From positions 22,248 through 86,247 of the forward strand of contig JAPLKB010000063.1 in the NCBI GenBank assembly GCA_026388275.1: a stretch of 64,000 bases of DNA. Direction: 5' to 3'. The translations under genes were made by a program, and so were the position numbers. This DNA comes from Pseudomonadota bacterium (lineage in GTDB: Bacteria; Desulfobacterota; Syntrophorhabdia; Syntrophorhabdales; Syntrophorhabdaceae). Shown here piece after piece: positions 35,749 through 44,861 of this stretch (positions are counted from its first letter, which is position 1; each line of letters opens with the position of its first letter). Under the pieces are notes generated by a model. It ran no database searches and was not told where the DNA came from. It worked only from the letters and a program-made list of their open reading frames with translations.

Positions 35749-36942
35749 TCAATTTATAAAAATGTAGACTCCCCCGATAATGGGATCTACTATGTCCCGC
35801 TGGATAATTATATTAAGCATCCAATCTTCAATCCTGACATTTCTGGGAAGAATTTTTGCACCATTTGATGAATAAATATCTTCAGCAACTATCATTCCAG
35901 TTTTAAGGTCCTCAACGGGAATCTTCTCTTTATTATAAGACAGAATTTTATCATTTTTAATAAGATAATCTACCAAATGTGTTGCGACTACAGTATCAAG
36001 AGTTTTATTCATAAAAAGTCTTATCTGTTCGATAGCTTGCTCATTAGAAAAACCAGAATCAAAAAGTTCTTCCTGAAAATTTATAGTTCTTAAAATTTTC
36101 GCACCAATAGTGATTTCATCCTTCATAAGCCCTTCCGGCATTCCGGAACCATTATAGTTTTCATACTGATGATATATATCATGGGCAGCTTCTTTAAAAC
36201 CGGAAATCGTAGAAACAATAATAGAACCTATAAGCGGGTGCTGATGAAATACTTCCTTTTCCTGTGCAGATAGATCTTTATATTTCTTTTTAATTATAGT
36301 ATCCGGCAGACCTATCTTTCCAATTTCATGCAAAATAGCACCAAAAACTATTTTTTTTGCTTCATCTTCATTTATATCCATATTTACAGAAATATGTTGC
36401 GATATTTCCCTTGCTAAATGAGCACGATCACTCGCACCAGGTATCTGTACTTCAAGTATCTTCAGCAGGATTGCAATTAATTCCTCAAAGTTTTTTTTAA
36501 GAAGTTGATTGGCATTTTCAAGCTTTTCTTTTTCTTCAATCAATTCGTTTTGAAGACCTTTTATCCTTAAAAAAGCCTTCACTTTACCAAGCAATACGCT
36601 TGCAGAAACAGTTTTTTCAATATAATCGTCAGCCCCTTCTTCAAGACCTGTCACTTTTTTAATGATATCTGTTTCAGATGTAAGAAGAATAAAAATAGTC
36701 TTATTTAAATCAACATTTTTTTTAATATATCTGCAAAATTCAAATCCGTTTTTCCCTGGCATGTAATAATCACTTATGATGATGTCAGGCTTGTTTTCAT
36801 GAGCAACAGCGATACCTTCATCAGCATCCTTAGCTTGTTTTATTTCATATAACTGTTCTTTTGACAGTACAACTTCAAGTATTTTTAATGAGACAGGATC
36901 ATCATCTACAATCAATATTTTTGGTTTGTTAAATGTATTCAT
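35749..36942 (-). CDS. Response regulator with a degenerate HD-GYP domain
   Basis: A 397-aa protein. Residues 1-125 are a receiver domain (ILIVDDDPVSLKILE, phospho-acceptor in IIISDYYMPGKNGF, threonine in FILLTSE, lysine in YIEKTVS). A coiled-coil linker spans about 128-155. An HD-GYP-like output follows: GAILHEIGKIGLPDTII and, about 55 residues later, YENYNGSGMPEGL. Compared with the usual H-D-x-G-K, H-H-E and G-Y-P signatures it reads HE, QYE and GMP, so metal ligands for cyclic-di-GMP hydrolysis are missing and it is likely inactive or acts as a binding domain. A C-terminal extension (about 335-397) is of unknown type. Last gene of the kinase-motA-motB operon, overlapping motB by 4 bp. Confidence 0.8.
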   Translation of the reverse strand: MNTFNKPKILIVDDDPVSLKILEVVLSKEQLYEIKQAKDADEGIAVAHENKPDIIISDYYMPGKNGFEFCRYIKKNVDLNKTIFILLTSETDIIKKVTGLEEGADDYIEKTVSASVLLGKVKAFLRIKGLQNELIEEKEKLENANQLLKKNFEELIAILLKILEVQIPGASDRAHLAREISQHISVNMDINEDEAKKIVFGAILHEIGKIGLPDTIIKKKYKDLSAQEKEVFHQHPLIGSIIVSTISGFKEAAHDIYHQYENYNGSGMPEGLMKDEITIGAKILRTINFQEELFDSGFSNEQAIEQIRLFMNKTLDTVVATHLVDYLIKNDKILSYNKEKIPVEDLKTGMIVAEDIYSSNGAKILPRNVRIEDWMLNIIIQRDIVDPIIGGVYIFIN

Positions 36943-37811
36943 TTTTTTTCATTTCCTGGATTGGGAGGTATATTCTGTGGTTTGTTTTCATTAAGTGGAT
37001 TAGCAGGTGCATTCTGTGATTTACTTTCACTAACTGGTTGTTTTGCTATTGCGACGATAATATTCACACGTCTATTTATATAATCCAAAGGCTTGTCAGG
37101 CTGTTTGAGATTACGATCTGCATATCCGCGTATTTCACTAACCTGATCTTTCCTTAGTCCGTTCTCATCCAGCAGTTTTCGTGCTGCATTTGCTCTATCA
37201 GCACTTAATTCCCAGTTTGAATAACCATGAGTTACATAGGGCCTTGCATCTGTATACCCTTCAATAATTACTTTGTTTGGCAATTTTCCAATTTCCGTAG
37301 CCATCATTTTTAAAAGTTTTATTGTCTCAGGTTTTACTTTTGCGCTACCAACATCAAAAAATAAACCTTTAGAATCTTCAATCAGTTCTATTTTCATACC
37401 ATCTTTACTTACAGAAATTTGCATCTTGTCTATAAACTTTTCAAAAACAGGGGTTGAAGAAACTATGCCCTCAATCTTTTTCCCTTCGGCTGCCAGCATT
37501 TCCATTTCCAACTGAGTCTTATCCTTTTTAGCAACTTCAACTTTTGTTGATAAATCCAGTTTTGATGATGTTCCTTCGGATCCGGGAAGGATACCTTTTC
37601 CACCGGTAAAAACATTCGGGTTTGTAAAATACATGGAAATAGCTTCTTTTACTGGATTACTCTGGCCGAGTATCCATAAAACAATAAACAATGCCATCAT
37701 GGCAGTAACAAAATCAGCGTATGCAACTTTCCATGCACCACCATGGGCACCGCCATGTCCTTTTTTCTTTATTACTATCCTGATTGGAGCATTAGATTTT
37801 TCATCGCTCAT
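36939..37811 (-). CDS. motB: Flagellar motor stator protein MotB
   Basis: A 290-aa stator subunit. A single N-terminal membrane helix (WKVAYADFVTAMMALFIVLW, about residues 27-46) contains the proton-binding aspartate in YADFV. The periplasmic OmpA-like peptidoglycan-binding domain has PNKVIIEGYTDARPY, YSNWELSADRANAARKLL and DYINRRVNIIV. The tail after residue 262 is a low-complexity N/P/K-rich repeat (ESKSQNAPANPLNENKPQNI). It overlaps motA and the response regulator by 4 bp each. It anchors the motor to the cell wall. Confidence 0.93.
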   Translation of the reverse strand: MSDEKSNAPIRIVIKKKGHGGAHGGAWKVAYADFVTAMMALFIVLWILGQSNPVKEAISMYFTNPNVFTGGKGILPGSEGTSSKLDLSTKVEVAKKDKTQLEMEMLAAEGKKIEGIVSSTPVFEKFIDKMQISVSKDGMKIELIEDSKGLFFDVGSAKVKPETIKLLKMMATEIGKLPNKVIIEGYTDARPYVTHGYSNWELSADRANAARKLLDENGLRKDQVSEIRGYADRNLKQPDKPLDYINRRVNIIVAIAKQPVSESKSQNAPANPLNENKPQNIPPNPGNEKK

Positions 37812-38662
37812 TTTACACCTTTAACATATTCTTCCATTTCCTGAAATGTAGGGCGAAAATCATTTGATATAGCACGTCGTGCAAATTCTACGGCAACAAT
37901 AGGGTTTAATCCTTTTGCAGCACAGATTAATCCTGATTTTGCCACGTTAAAAATACTTGATTCATCCTGGGTGGACAGTTCTATGTTCGTGGCAAGAGGT
38001 TGGATCAAACCATAAGATAAGAAAATGCCAAGGAATGTGCCGACAAGGGCTGCGGCAACTTTTTGTCCGATTATTTCAGGCGGTCCGTTAATTGCCTGCA
38101 TTGTAATAACGATACCAAGGACTGCAGCAACAATACCCAAACCAGGAAGCGCATCGCCTATTTTCTGCAGTATAGCGCTGGGCTTTAATCCTTCCTCATG
38201 GTGCAGTTCAATATCGGCATCCATAATCATCTCAATTTCATATGGGGCTACCCCACCCATAACGACAAGTCTCAGCGTATCTGTTATAAACAGTAAAAGG
38301 TGAAACTCGTTTAGAAACGCAATATATTTTGAAAATACAGCACTCTCAGCTGGCCGTTCGACATGTGATTCAAGGGCGATCAGACCCTCCTTTCTTATAA
38401 TCATGGAAAGCTCATATAATAATTTCAAAAGTTCAAGAAATGTTTGTTTACTTATTTTACTACCCTTTAATGTGCCTATAAGCTTTTTCACTATCAGGCT
38501 CAATAATTTTGACGGTGCTGAAATAAGAAGTGCACCTATTGCAGCCCCTCCAATAATAATAAACTCAGAGGGCTGATATAAAACAAGAAGCGGGCCGTGA
38601 TGCATCACATATCCACCTATTACTGAGCAAAAAACAACTGCTATGCCAATAATTGCAAACAT
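37808..38662 (-). CDS. motA: Flagellar motor stator protein MotA
   Basis: A 284-aa membrane protein with four hydrophobic segments and the MotA pattern: IIGIAVVFCSVIGGYVMHHG, PSEFIIIGGAAIGALLI, cytoplasmic loop with HHEEGLKPSAILQKIGDALP and the last pair GLGIVAAVLGIVITMQAI and AALVGTFLGIFLSYGLIQPL. The proline and charged residues that contact the rotor are in the loop region. With MotB it forms the ion channel that powers the flagellum. The flagellar structural genes are not in the window. Confidence 0.94.
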   Translation of the reverse strand: MFAIIGIAVVFCSVIGGYVMHHGPLLVLYQPSEFIIIGGAAIGALLISAPSKLLSLIVKKLIGTLKGSKISKQTFLELLKLLYELSMIIRKEGLIALESHVERPAESAVFSKYIAFLNEFHLLLFITDTLRLVVMGGVAPYEIEMIMDADIELHHEEGLKPSAILQKIGDALPGLGIVAAVLGIVITMQAINGPPEIIGQKVAAALVGTFLGIFLSYGLIQPLATNIELSTQDESSIFNVAKSGLICAAKGLNPIVAVEFARRAISNDFRPTFQEMEEYVKGVK

Positions 38663-38678
38663 TAATCTCTCCTCACAT

Positions 38679-41462
38679 TCAGCTAAGTTTAACTTCTGTT
38701 AGAACATCCTTAAGTTCAATAAATTGATTCTCAATAGTATCAATAAGCGGCTTTATCATTTCAAGATTACTCTGTTTTGCGGCAAGTTCAATATCCTGGG
38801 CTGTTTTATTAATGGTTCCTACACAAAAATTTGCAGATGCTCCTTTAATAGAATGTGCACATCTCTGAATTAAGATAATGTCACCTTTTTCAAAACATTC
38901 TCTTAGTCTTGATAGCTGGATAGGTGTGTCACTCAAATATACATCCATTATTTCCTTCACAAGTTTTTCATCAATGCCCAGACGTTTCATTAATGCATCC
39001 ATATCAAAAACAGCATTATTGAATACAGGCATTTTTTCCATATGCTCTTCTTCTTTATTAAAAACCACTTTTTCGATTGCTTCAATAATTTTTTCCGGAA
39101 AAACAGGTTTTGATATATAATCGTCCATACCGGCCTTAATGCAGCGCTCTTTATCTCCATACATTGCATCGGCTGTCATGGCAACTATATGGGTATGACG
39201 GCCGATGATCTTTTCTTTTTCACGTATTAATCTGGTAGCTTCAAACCCGTCCATTTCCGGCATATGTACATCCATAAAGATAAGATCATATTTATGTTGC
39301 TGCGACGATTTAACGGCTTCTCTCCCGTTATTCACAATATCTGCTTCAAATCCCATTTTATTTAGCATCATTAAAAGCAGTTTTTGATTCGGTATATTGT
39401 CTTCTGCAACGAGAATATGTATGCTGCGCTTCTTATCTTCAGCAATAGTAAAGCGTGTAATAATTCGTCTTTGATCAGGCTCAATTTTGCCCTCATGTAT
39501 TACTGAGAGTAAACAATCATAAAGTTGGGAGCCTTTTGCAGGTTTTGTAAGAAAAGCTGAAAAGCCTATTTCTTTCATCCTGTTTACATCACCTCTTTTG
39601 CCGAACGATGTGAGCATAATCAATATTGTTTCACTGAGATTTATATCATTTTTTATCATCCTCCCCAGAGTCTCTCCGTCTCTTTCTGGCATATTCATAT
39701 CTAATATTGCAATTGTAAAAGGATCGTTTTGTTTTATGCCATGAAAAAGCATGTCTAATGCCTCTCCTGCTCCTCCAGCTTTATCATATTTAAATCCCCA
39801 AAAATCAAGCATTTTACTTAAGACATAACAATTTGTCTTATTGTCATCTACAATGAGGATACGCTGATTGGTTTTGTCTATGGGCGTATGAAATGTTTCG
39901 GGTACGGTTTTTGATTGTTTTTCAAAAATAGCAGTGAACCAGAAGGTTGAACCTTTTCCATCCTCACTTTTTACGCCAATTTTGCCCCCCATCATCTCTA
40001 CAAGGTTTTTTGATATTGCAAGACCAAGACCTGTGCCTCCATACTTCCGTGTTATCGACGAATCTATTTGAGAAAAAGATTTAAAAAGTTTCTGCAACTT
40101 GTCTTCAGGTATACCGGGGCCCGTATCAGTTATTGAGAAACTGGGTGCTACATTCACCTCATTTTCATATGCAAGGCCTACCATAACAGATACTGCACCT
40201 TTTTCTGTAAACTTTATAGAATTACCAATGATATTAAGTAAAATCTGTCGAAGCCTCCCAGGATCACCACGAAGCAAAGACGGGACATCAGGATTGATAA
40301 AACATACCAATTCCAGGCCTTTTTCATTTGCTTTAACTGCAAGTGTGTCTATTGTGTCCTCTATGGTAATATGTAAATCAAAATCAATTTTTTCAAAATC
40401 CATCTTTCCGGCTTCAATTTTAGAAAAATCCAATATATCATTAATAATATTAAGTAAGGCATTCGCAGATGTTTTTGTTATTTCAAGAAGTTCTCTCTGT
40501 CCCTGTGTAAGTTCGGTGTCCAGTATTAAATTTGTCATACCAATAATGGCATTCATGGGGGTTCGTATCTCATGACTCATATTAGCAAGAAAGTCTGATT
40601 TTGCCTTATTTGCAGCATTAGAATCTTCCATTGCTTTTTTCATTACCTCTTCAGCTTGTTTTTGCTCGGTAATATCAATTACAACCCCGACGATGCCTGC
40701 AAGCACACCATCTGAATTTGTAAATGTGGCTTTTTTTGTTATAATTTCTCTATTTATTCCCTTTTGATCTGCATAATTCAACCTATAAGTTTTTTGTCCA
40801 GGATTGTTGATAAGTTCCATATCAGAGGCAAAATGTAGGGATACTTCTTCATATGTATAATTTAGCTCCATTAATGTTTTGCCAATTAGTTCCTCTCTTG
40901 TAATACCCCTGTATTGCTCAAATGCTTTGTTGCAACCGAGATATAGACCATTTATATCTTTGTAAAAGATAGGGTTCGGTACATCATCGATAAGGGTTTG
41001 CAGAAAGTTTATTTGTTCGCTTAATTTGTCTTCAGTCTTTTTCCTTTCAGTTATATCTCTGAGAAAAGCAAGTGATGCCGGTTCGTTATTATATATAGTT
41101 TTTACTGCAGAAACTTCTATATATATAATTTTATCTTCTTTTGTAATTCCCTTAAATTCATAACTTAATGGAACTGAACGACCACTTTGCCACCGTCTGT
41201 TTAATGCCGAAACCCTTTCTCTGTCATCAGAGTGAATAGTTATGGCAATATCTTTGCCAATCACTTCTTCCGGTGAACCATATTCAAACATATCAAGATA
41301 TTTTTTGTTTACATATTGCAGTCTGTCTCCCTTTACCAGGGCAATTCCATCATTCGAATTTTCTATGGCTGTCTTGTACCATTTTTCCTCAATCCCCGTA
41401 GAGCTTTTATTATCCTGTTGAGCAATAAATTCTGAATAAGTATCTTGTTTGTTTTCGTCCAT
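38679..41462 (-). CDS. Hybrid sensor histidine kinase (PAS-PAS-HisKA-HATPase-REC-REC-HPt)
   Basis: A 927-aa multi-domain kinase without membrane segments, so a cytoplasmic sensor. Two PAS domains span about 25-140 and 150-270. The phospho-acceptor histidine is in DFLANMSHEIRTPMNAIIGM (about residue 300). ATP-binding boxes are LLNIIGNSIKFTEKGAVSV (N box), ITDTGPGIPEDKL and KYGGTGLGLAIS. Receiver 1 (ILIVDDNKTN, AILDMNMPERDG) and receiver 2 (ILVAEDNIPNQKLL, IFMDVHMPEMDGFEATRLI) follow, then an HPt domain (RCAHSIKGASANF). It lies 16 bp upstream of motA in the same direction, so stator synthesis and this phosphorelay share an operon. The HPt could feed the downstream response regulator (inference). 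Confidence 0.93.
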   Translation of the reverse strand: MDENKQDTYSEFIAQQDNKSSTGIEEKWYKTAIENSNDGIALVKGDRLQYVNKKYLDMFEYGSPEEVIGKDIAITIHSDDRERVSALNRRWQSGRSVPLSYEFKGITKEDKIIYIEVSAVKTIYNNEPASLAFLRDITERKKTEDKLSEQINFLQTLIDDVPNPIFYKDINGLYLGCNKAFEQYRGITREELIGKTLMELNYTYEEVSLHFASDMELINNPGQKTYRLNYADQKGINREIITKKATFTNSDGVLAGIVGVVIDITEQKQAEEVMKKAMEDSNAANKAKSDFLANMSHEIRTPMNAIIGMTNLILDTELTQGQRELLEITKTSANALLNIINDILDFSKIEAGKMDFEKIDFDLHITIEDTIDTLAVKANEKGLELVCFINPDVPSLLRGDPGRLRQILLNIIGNSIKFTEKGAVSVMVGLAYENEVNVAPSFSITDTGPGIPEDKLQKLFKSFSQIDSSITRKYGGTGLGLAISKNLVEMMGGKIGVKSEDGKGSTFWFTAIFEKQSKTVPETFHTPIDKTNQRILIVDDNKTNCYVLSKMLDFWGFKYDKAGGAGEALDMLFHGIKQNDPFTIAILDMNMPERDGETLGRMIKNDINLSETILIMLTSFGKRGDVNRMKEIGFSAFLTKPAKGSQLYDCLLSVIHEGKIEPDQRRIITRFTIAEDKKRSIHILVAEDNIPNQKLLLMMLNKMGFEADIVNNGREAVKSSQQHKYDLIFMDVHMPEMDGFEATRLIREKEKIIGRHTHIVAMTADAMYGDKERCIKAGMDDYISKPVFPEKIIEAIEKVVFNKEEEHMEKMPVFNNAVFDMDALMKRLGIDEKLVKEIMDVYLSDTPIQLSRLRECFEKGDIILIQRCAHSIKGASANFCVGTINKTAQDIELAAKQSNLEMIKPLIDTIENQFIELKDVLTEVKLS

Positions 41463-41684
41463 ATCCTTATCCCGGAAGATAACAAATGTTTTCTTTTCTC
41501 ATATAAACATTGATTTCATGAAATAAGTCCTATGGTTGGAAAACCTTATTGGAAGACTCATGTTTTGGTTAGATTCGGTTATATAAATTTTCATTCAATT
41601 GTGGTCCCCATATAACGTTAATGAAAATAAACACTGACCGATTTTATTACACGGCTTAGCAGGTTAAAAAATTATGGGGATATT

Positions 41685-41703
41685 GGGGAACAAATCGTTC
41701 CCC
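41685..41703 (-). terminator. Hairpin at the end of the ketoacid oxidoreductase operon
   Basis: Stem GGGGAAC/GTTCCCC with a 5-nt loop abuts the stop codon of the beta-subunit gene on the minus strand; a T-rich tract follows about 12 nt further on. Likely transcript end for the por operon. Confidence 0.5.
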
Positions 41704-42629
41704 TATTTTAATTCACACCGTGATTTAAGGTTAGCCCACTCTTTTGTAACTCGCTCCTGTATTTTTGCAATCTGCTCGTCGTTTAGATGCTTGAATCTAC
41801 CCTGCCCTTTAATATATTCTTTAACAGATTTTAATGGTTCAGGGCTATGAGTAATTTTATATTGACCATTCTCAACTTCATACAACGGGAAAACACCTGT
41901 TCTTACGGCTAATTTTCCATATTCTATTGCAAGATCTGTAGGTATCCTCCAACCTGTAGGGCACACTGAAAGTATATGTAAATATGATGGACCTTCTGCC
42001 ATGCGGGCTTTTTTTACCTTGCTGAAAAGATCAAAGGGGTATGAAGGACATGCGGTTGCCACATAAGGAATATTGTGTGCGACTGCAATTTTAGCCATAT
42101 CCTTTTTCCATGTTGCTTGTCCTATGCTCTTCTTGCCAGGCGGGCTTGTTGTAGTTGAAGCACCGTATGGTGTAGCCGATGAACGTTGAATGCCTGTATT
42201 CATATAAGCTTCATTATCCAGGCACATGTATGTAAATTTGTGTCCTCTCTCCAAGGCACCGGAGAGAGCCTGTAGTCCTATATCGCTTGTTCCACCGTCA
42301 CCTGCCATAGCAACAACACGAATATCTTCTCTTGGAATCTTGTTCTTTTCCATTAAAATTCTCAACGCTCCTTCAATACCGGATGCAACAGCAGCAGCAT
42401 TTTCAAAAGCAACATGAATCCAGGGGAGCGTCCAGTTAGTTGTGGGCAGCGGAGTAGAAATAATCTCCATACAGCCAGTTGCCATTACAATTATTGTATT
42501 CTTTCCAAACACCTTAAGGGCAAGCCTTACAGCCAGTATTTCAGCACATCCCTGACATGCTCTGTGACCTGAGACGGCAAATTCTTCTTCGGGATTATCT
42601 GTATAAAGTTCAATGCTTTTCTGTCTCAT
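41703..42629 (-). CDS. porB: Pyruvate/2-ketoacid:ferredoxin oxidoreductase beta subunit
   Basis: A 308-aa thiamine-diphosphate-binding subunit. The cluster and ThDP motifs are GHRACQGCAEILAVRLALK at the N-terminus, MATGCMEIIST, GDGGTSDIGLQALSGALERG (ThDP/Mg binding) and MCLDNEAYMNTGIQRSSATP. PSYLHILSVCPTGW supplies another conserved cysteine. It converts pyruvate (or a related ketoacid) and CoA to acyl-CoA, CO2 and reduced ferredoxin, which would feed the Hdr complexes. It overlaps porA by 4 bp. Substrate specificity between pyruvate and branched ketoacids is not certain. Confidence 0.9.
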   Translation of the reverse strand: MRQKSIELYTDNPEEEFAVSGHRACQGCAEILAVRLALKVFGKNTIIVMATGCMEIISTPLPTTNWTLPWIHVAFENAAAVASGIEGALRILMEKNKIPREDIRVVAMAGDGGTSDIGLQALSGALERGHKFTYMCLDNEAYMNTGIQRSSATPYGASTTTSPPGKKSIGQATWKKDMAKIAVAHNIPYVATACPSYPFDLFSKVKKARMAEGPSYLHILSVCPTGWRIPTDLAIEYGKLAVRTGVFPLYEVENGQYKITHSPEPLKSVKEYIKGQGRFKHLNDEQIAKIQERVTKEWANLKSRCELK

Positions 42630-43801
42630 CCTCTCACCCCTATAACTTTAAAATTTTTATCTCTGACAGGTACTGTACTCTCTTCATGAGCTGTTCCATT
42701 AAAAATATCAGTAAAACTTTCGGGAAGAACATCCCTGCCACCGAGTCCTACAATATAGTTATCCATTTGTACATTCATGTTATGTACACACATAAGCGAA
42801 GCAATTTCCTGATATAAAGGACCGTTGGCAGCGCCTGCAGGCATTACCCGTTCAATTACAGCAATTCTTTTTTTGTCTTTTAGGACTGAAAGAAGCTCAT
42901 CTGATGGAAATGGCCGAAAAAGCCGTAATTGTACAAGCCCTGCGTTCTTTCCTCCTTCTTTCAGCTCATCGATGGCAGTTTTTATATTCTCTCCGATAGA
43001 ACCGAGGGCAATAAAGACAAAGTCAGCATTATCTGTATTATATGTTTCAACAGGCTTATACTGACGCGCAAATTGCTTCCCAAATTCATCCATTGCTTTT
43101 TTTATTACTTCTTTAGAATTGATAATCGCCATTTCCTGGGCATATTTTGCCTCTGTGTATAATTCCGGCATTGCATAAGCCCCCATTGTCACAGGTTTAT
43201 TAGGATGTAATGTATATAGAGGATTATATGGAGGGAGAAACTTATCAACCATCATCTGTGAAGGAAGTTCAATAGGTTCAATTACGTGGCTTAGTGAAAA
43301 TCCGTCTAAATTTACCATTACGGGCAGTAGCACTCCTCTATCTTCAGCTATCCTGAAAGCCATAATGATCATATCGACCACTTCTTGACCGTTTTCACAA
43401 AATAGCATGATCCATCCGCTATCACGTGCTGCCATAACATCCGAATGGTCACCCCATATAGACAGAGGTGAAGATAACGCACGATTTACTGTAGCCATAA
43501 CGATGGGAAGTCTCATACCCGACGCAATAAAAAGTATTTCATGCATCAACTCTAATCCCTGGGCGCTAGTAGAGGTAAAGGTCCGAGCGCCTGCAGCAGA
43601 GGAACCGCAGCAAGCTGACATTGCTGAATGTTCTGATTCAACATTGATATACACCGCATCTAATTCTCCATTAGCAACAATCTCAGAGAGGTGCTCCACA
43701 ATGTGTGTTTGAGGGGTAATAGGATAAGCGGCTATTACTTCAACCCTCGCAAGTTTTGCCGCAATTGATGCTGCTATTGATACTTCAATACCTTTTTTCA
43801 T
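42626..43801 (-). CDS. porA: Pyruvate/2-ketoacid:ferredoxin oxidoreductase alpha subunit
   Basis: A 391-aa subunit: AAKLARVEVIAAYPITPQTH, NVESEHSAMSACCGSSAAGA, RTFTSTSAQGLELMHEILFI, LSIWGDHSDVMAARDSGWI and a C-terminal transketolase-like domain (FVFIALGSIGENIKTAIDEL). The YPITPQT and TSTSAQG motifs are typical of PorA/VorA. Length is normal. It is encoded between delta and beta with 4-bp overlaps on both sides. With delta and beta it forms the core of the oxidoreductase; the gamma subunit is not encoded next to it. Confidence 0.92.
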   Translation of the reverse strand: MKKGIEVSIAASIAAKLARVEVIAAYPITPQTHIVEHLSEIVANGELDAVYINVESEHSAMSACCGSSAAGARTFTSTSAQGLELMHEILFIASGMRLPIVMATVNRALSSPLSIWGDHSDVMAARDSGWIMLFCENGQEVVDMIIMAFRIAEDRGVLLPVMVNLDGFSLSHVIEPIELPSQMMVDKFLPPYNPLYTLHPNKPVTMGAYAMPELYTEAKYAQEMAIINSKEVIKKAMDEFGKQFARQYKPVETYNTDNADFVFIALGSIGENIKTAIDELKEGGKNAGLVQLRLFRPFPSDELLSVLKDKKRIAVIERVMPAGAANGPLYQEIASLMCVHNMNVQMDNYIVGLGGRDVLPESFTDIFNGTAHEESTVPVRDKNFKVIGVRG

Positions 43802-44091
43802 CTTTCTTCCTCCACCATCTTGATTGCACCAGGCTTACACTCCTTTGCACAGATACCGCAGCCCTTGCAATAATCAAGGTTTGATAAGTAAAACCCTTCG
43901 CTTGTCTTATAGACCGTCGCATCAGGACAGTAGAGCCAACATAAGCCGCACTTAATACATTTTTCATTGTTCCATACAGGTTTAAATGAACGCCAGTCGC
44001 CTGTCTTATATTCCTTTGCATTTCCAACCTCTTCAATAACGCACCCGACATTCAACTCATGCCATTTATATTCTTCCATTGGTTTAGCCAT
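43798..44091 (-). CDS. porD: 2-Ketoacid:ferredoxin oxidoreductase delta (ferredoxin) subunit
   Basis: A 97-aa ferredoxin-like subunit with two 4Fe-4S motifs, CIKCGLCWLYCPDATV and CKGCGICAKECKPGAI, that delivers electrons to free ferredoxin. The start is placed at the ATG at 44091 (MAKPMEEYKWHELN) because GAGGAGG precedes it at the correct distance; the earlier ATG at 44109 would put that site inside the gene. It is the first gene of the leftward por operon. Confidence 0.9.
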   Translation of the reverse strand: MAKPMEEYKWHELNVGCVIEEVGNAKEYKTGDWRSFKPVWNNEKCIKCGLCWLYCPDATVYKTSEGFYLSNLDYCKGCGICAKECKPGAIKMVEEER

Positions 44092-44482
44092 TCTAGCCTC
44101 CTCAAGCATATTCTATAATATTATGGAAATTTTCTTAAAAAAAATTAAATGTGAAGTTATTAACAAACTCATTAAATAATCTTTAACAGCTATTCTATAT
44201 ATTTCTATTATAATAATCAAAATATTTCAATATAAATTTATTTCTAGAATTTTATAAGGTATTTGGCTTAGTTTGCATCATGCGTATTTGCAAACTATAA
44301 AGAAAAATGTGTTTTCAATAATCAATTCAAACCATTACATCCAATAATTCGTATAAATAAAAGTAGTAAACATTTAAACATTGTGAATTAATTAGCATAC
44401 TTTTTAAATTGTATACATAATCAGAAATGTATTGACAAAAAAACTGCAGGATATTTAAATATAAAGAAAAGGAGGTTTTCAT
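44092..44482. promoter_or_regulatory. Divergent regulatory region between porD and the GYD gene
   Basis: About 390 bp of AT-rich DNA without genes. For the rightward gene, TTGACA (44432-44437) followed after 17 bp by TTAAAT is a moderate promoter match, with AAGGAGG just before the ATG at 44483. Leftward promoters for por should lie near 44120-44250 but are not clear. Confidence 0.4.
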
Positions 44483-44770
44483 ATGCCTATATACATAATG
44501 ATAAGCACTCTGACTGATGAAGGGAGAAAAACAATAAAAAACCACCCTGAGCGAATTGAAGAAGTCAACAGGGAAATAGAAAACATGGGAGCAAAAGTCC
44601 TTGCCCAATATGCGTTGCTCGGACCATATGATTTTATCACTATACTTGATGCGCCCAGTAATGAGGCAGTATCAAAAATATCTATTGACCTTGGTTCCAG
44701 GGGAACTATACAAATAACTACCCTTCCAGCATTACTTGTTGATGAATTTATAGATGGAATGATGAAATAG
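44483..44770 (+). CDS. GYD-domain small protein
   Basis: A 95-aa protein of the GYD family (alpha-beta barrel-like fold of unknown function): MPIYIMISTLTDEGRKTIKN at the start, YALLGPYDFITILDAPSNEA carrying the G-x-Y-D motif, and ITTLPALLVDEFIDGM at the end. A strong AAGGAGG site and own promoter indicate efficient expression. The function of the family is not established. It lies 91 bp ahead of purM in the same direction. Confidence 0.85.
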   Translation: MPIYIMISTLTDEGRKTIKNHPERIEEVNREIENMGAKVLAQYALLGPYDFITILDAPSNEAVSKISIDLGSRGTIQITTLPALLVDEFIDGMMK

Positions 44771-44861
44771 ACTTTATCTTTGCTAACCAACTGTCAATGC
44801 AGTCTTTTCTCTGATGGTTCACGGTTAAAGCTAAAGCTAACTAACATAAATAAAAAACAAT

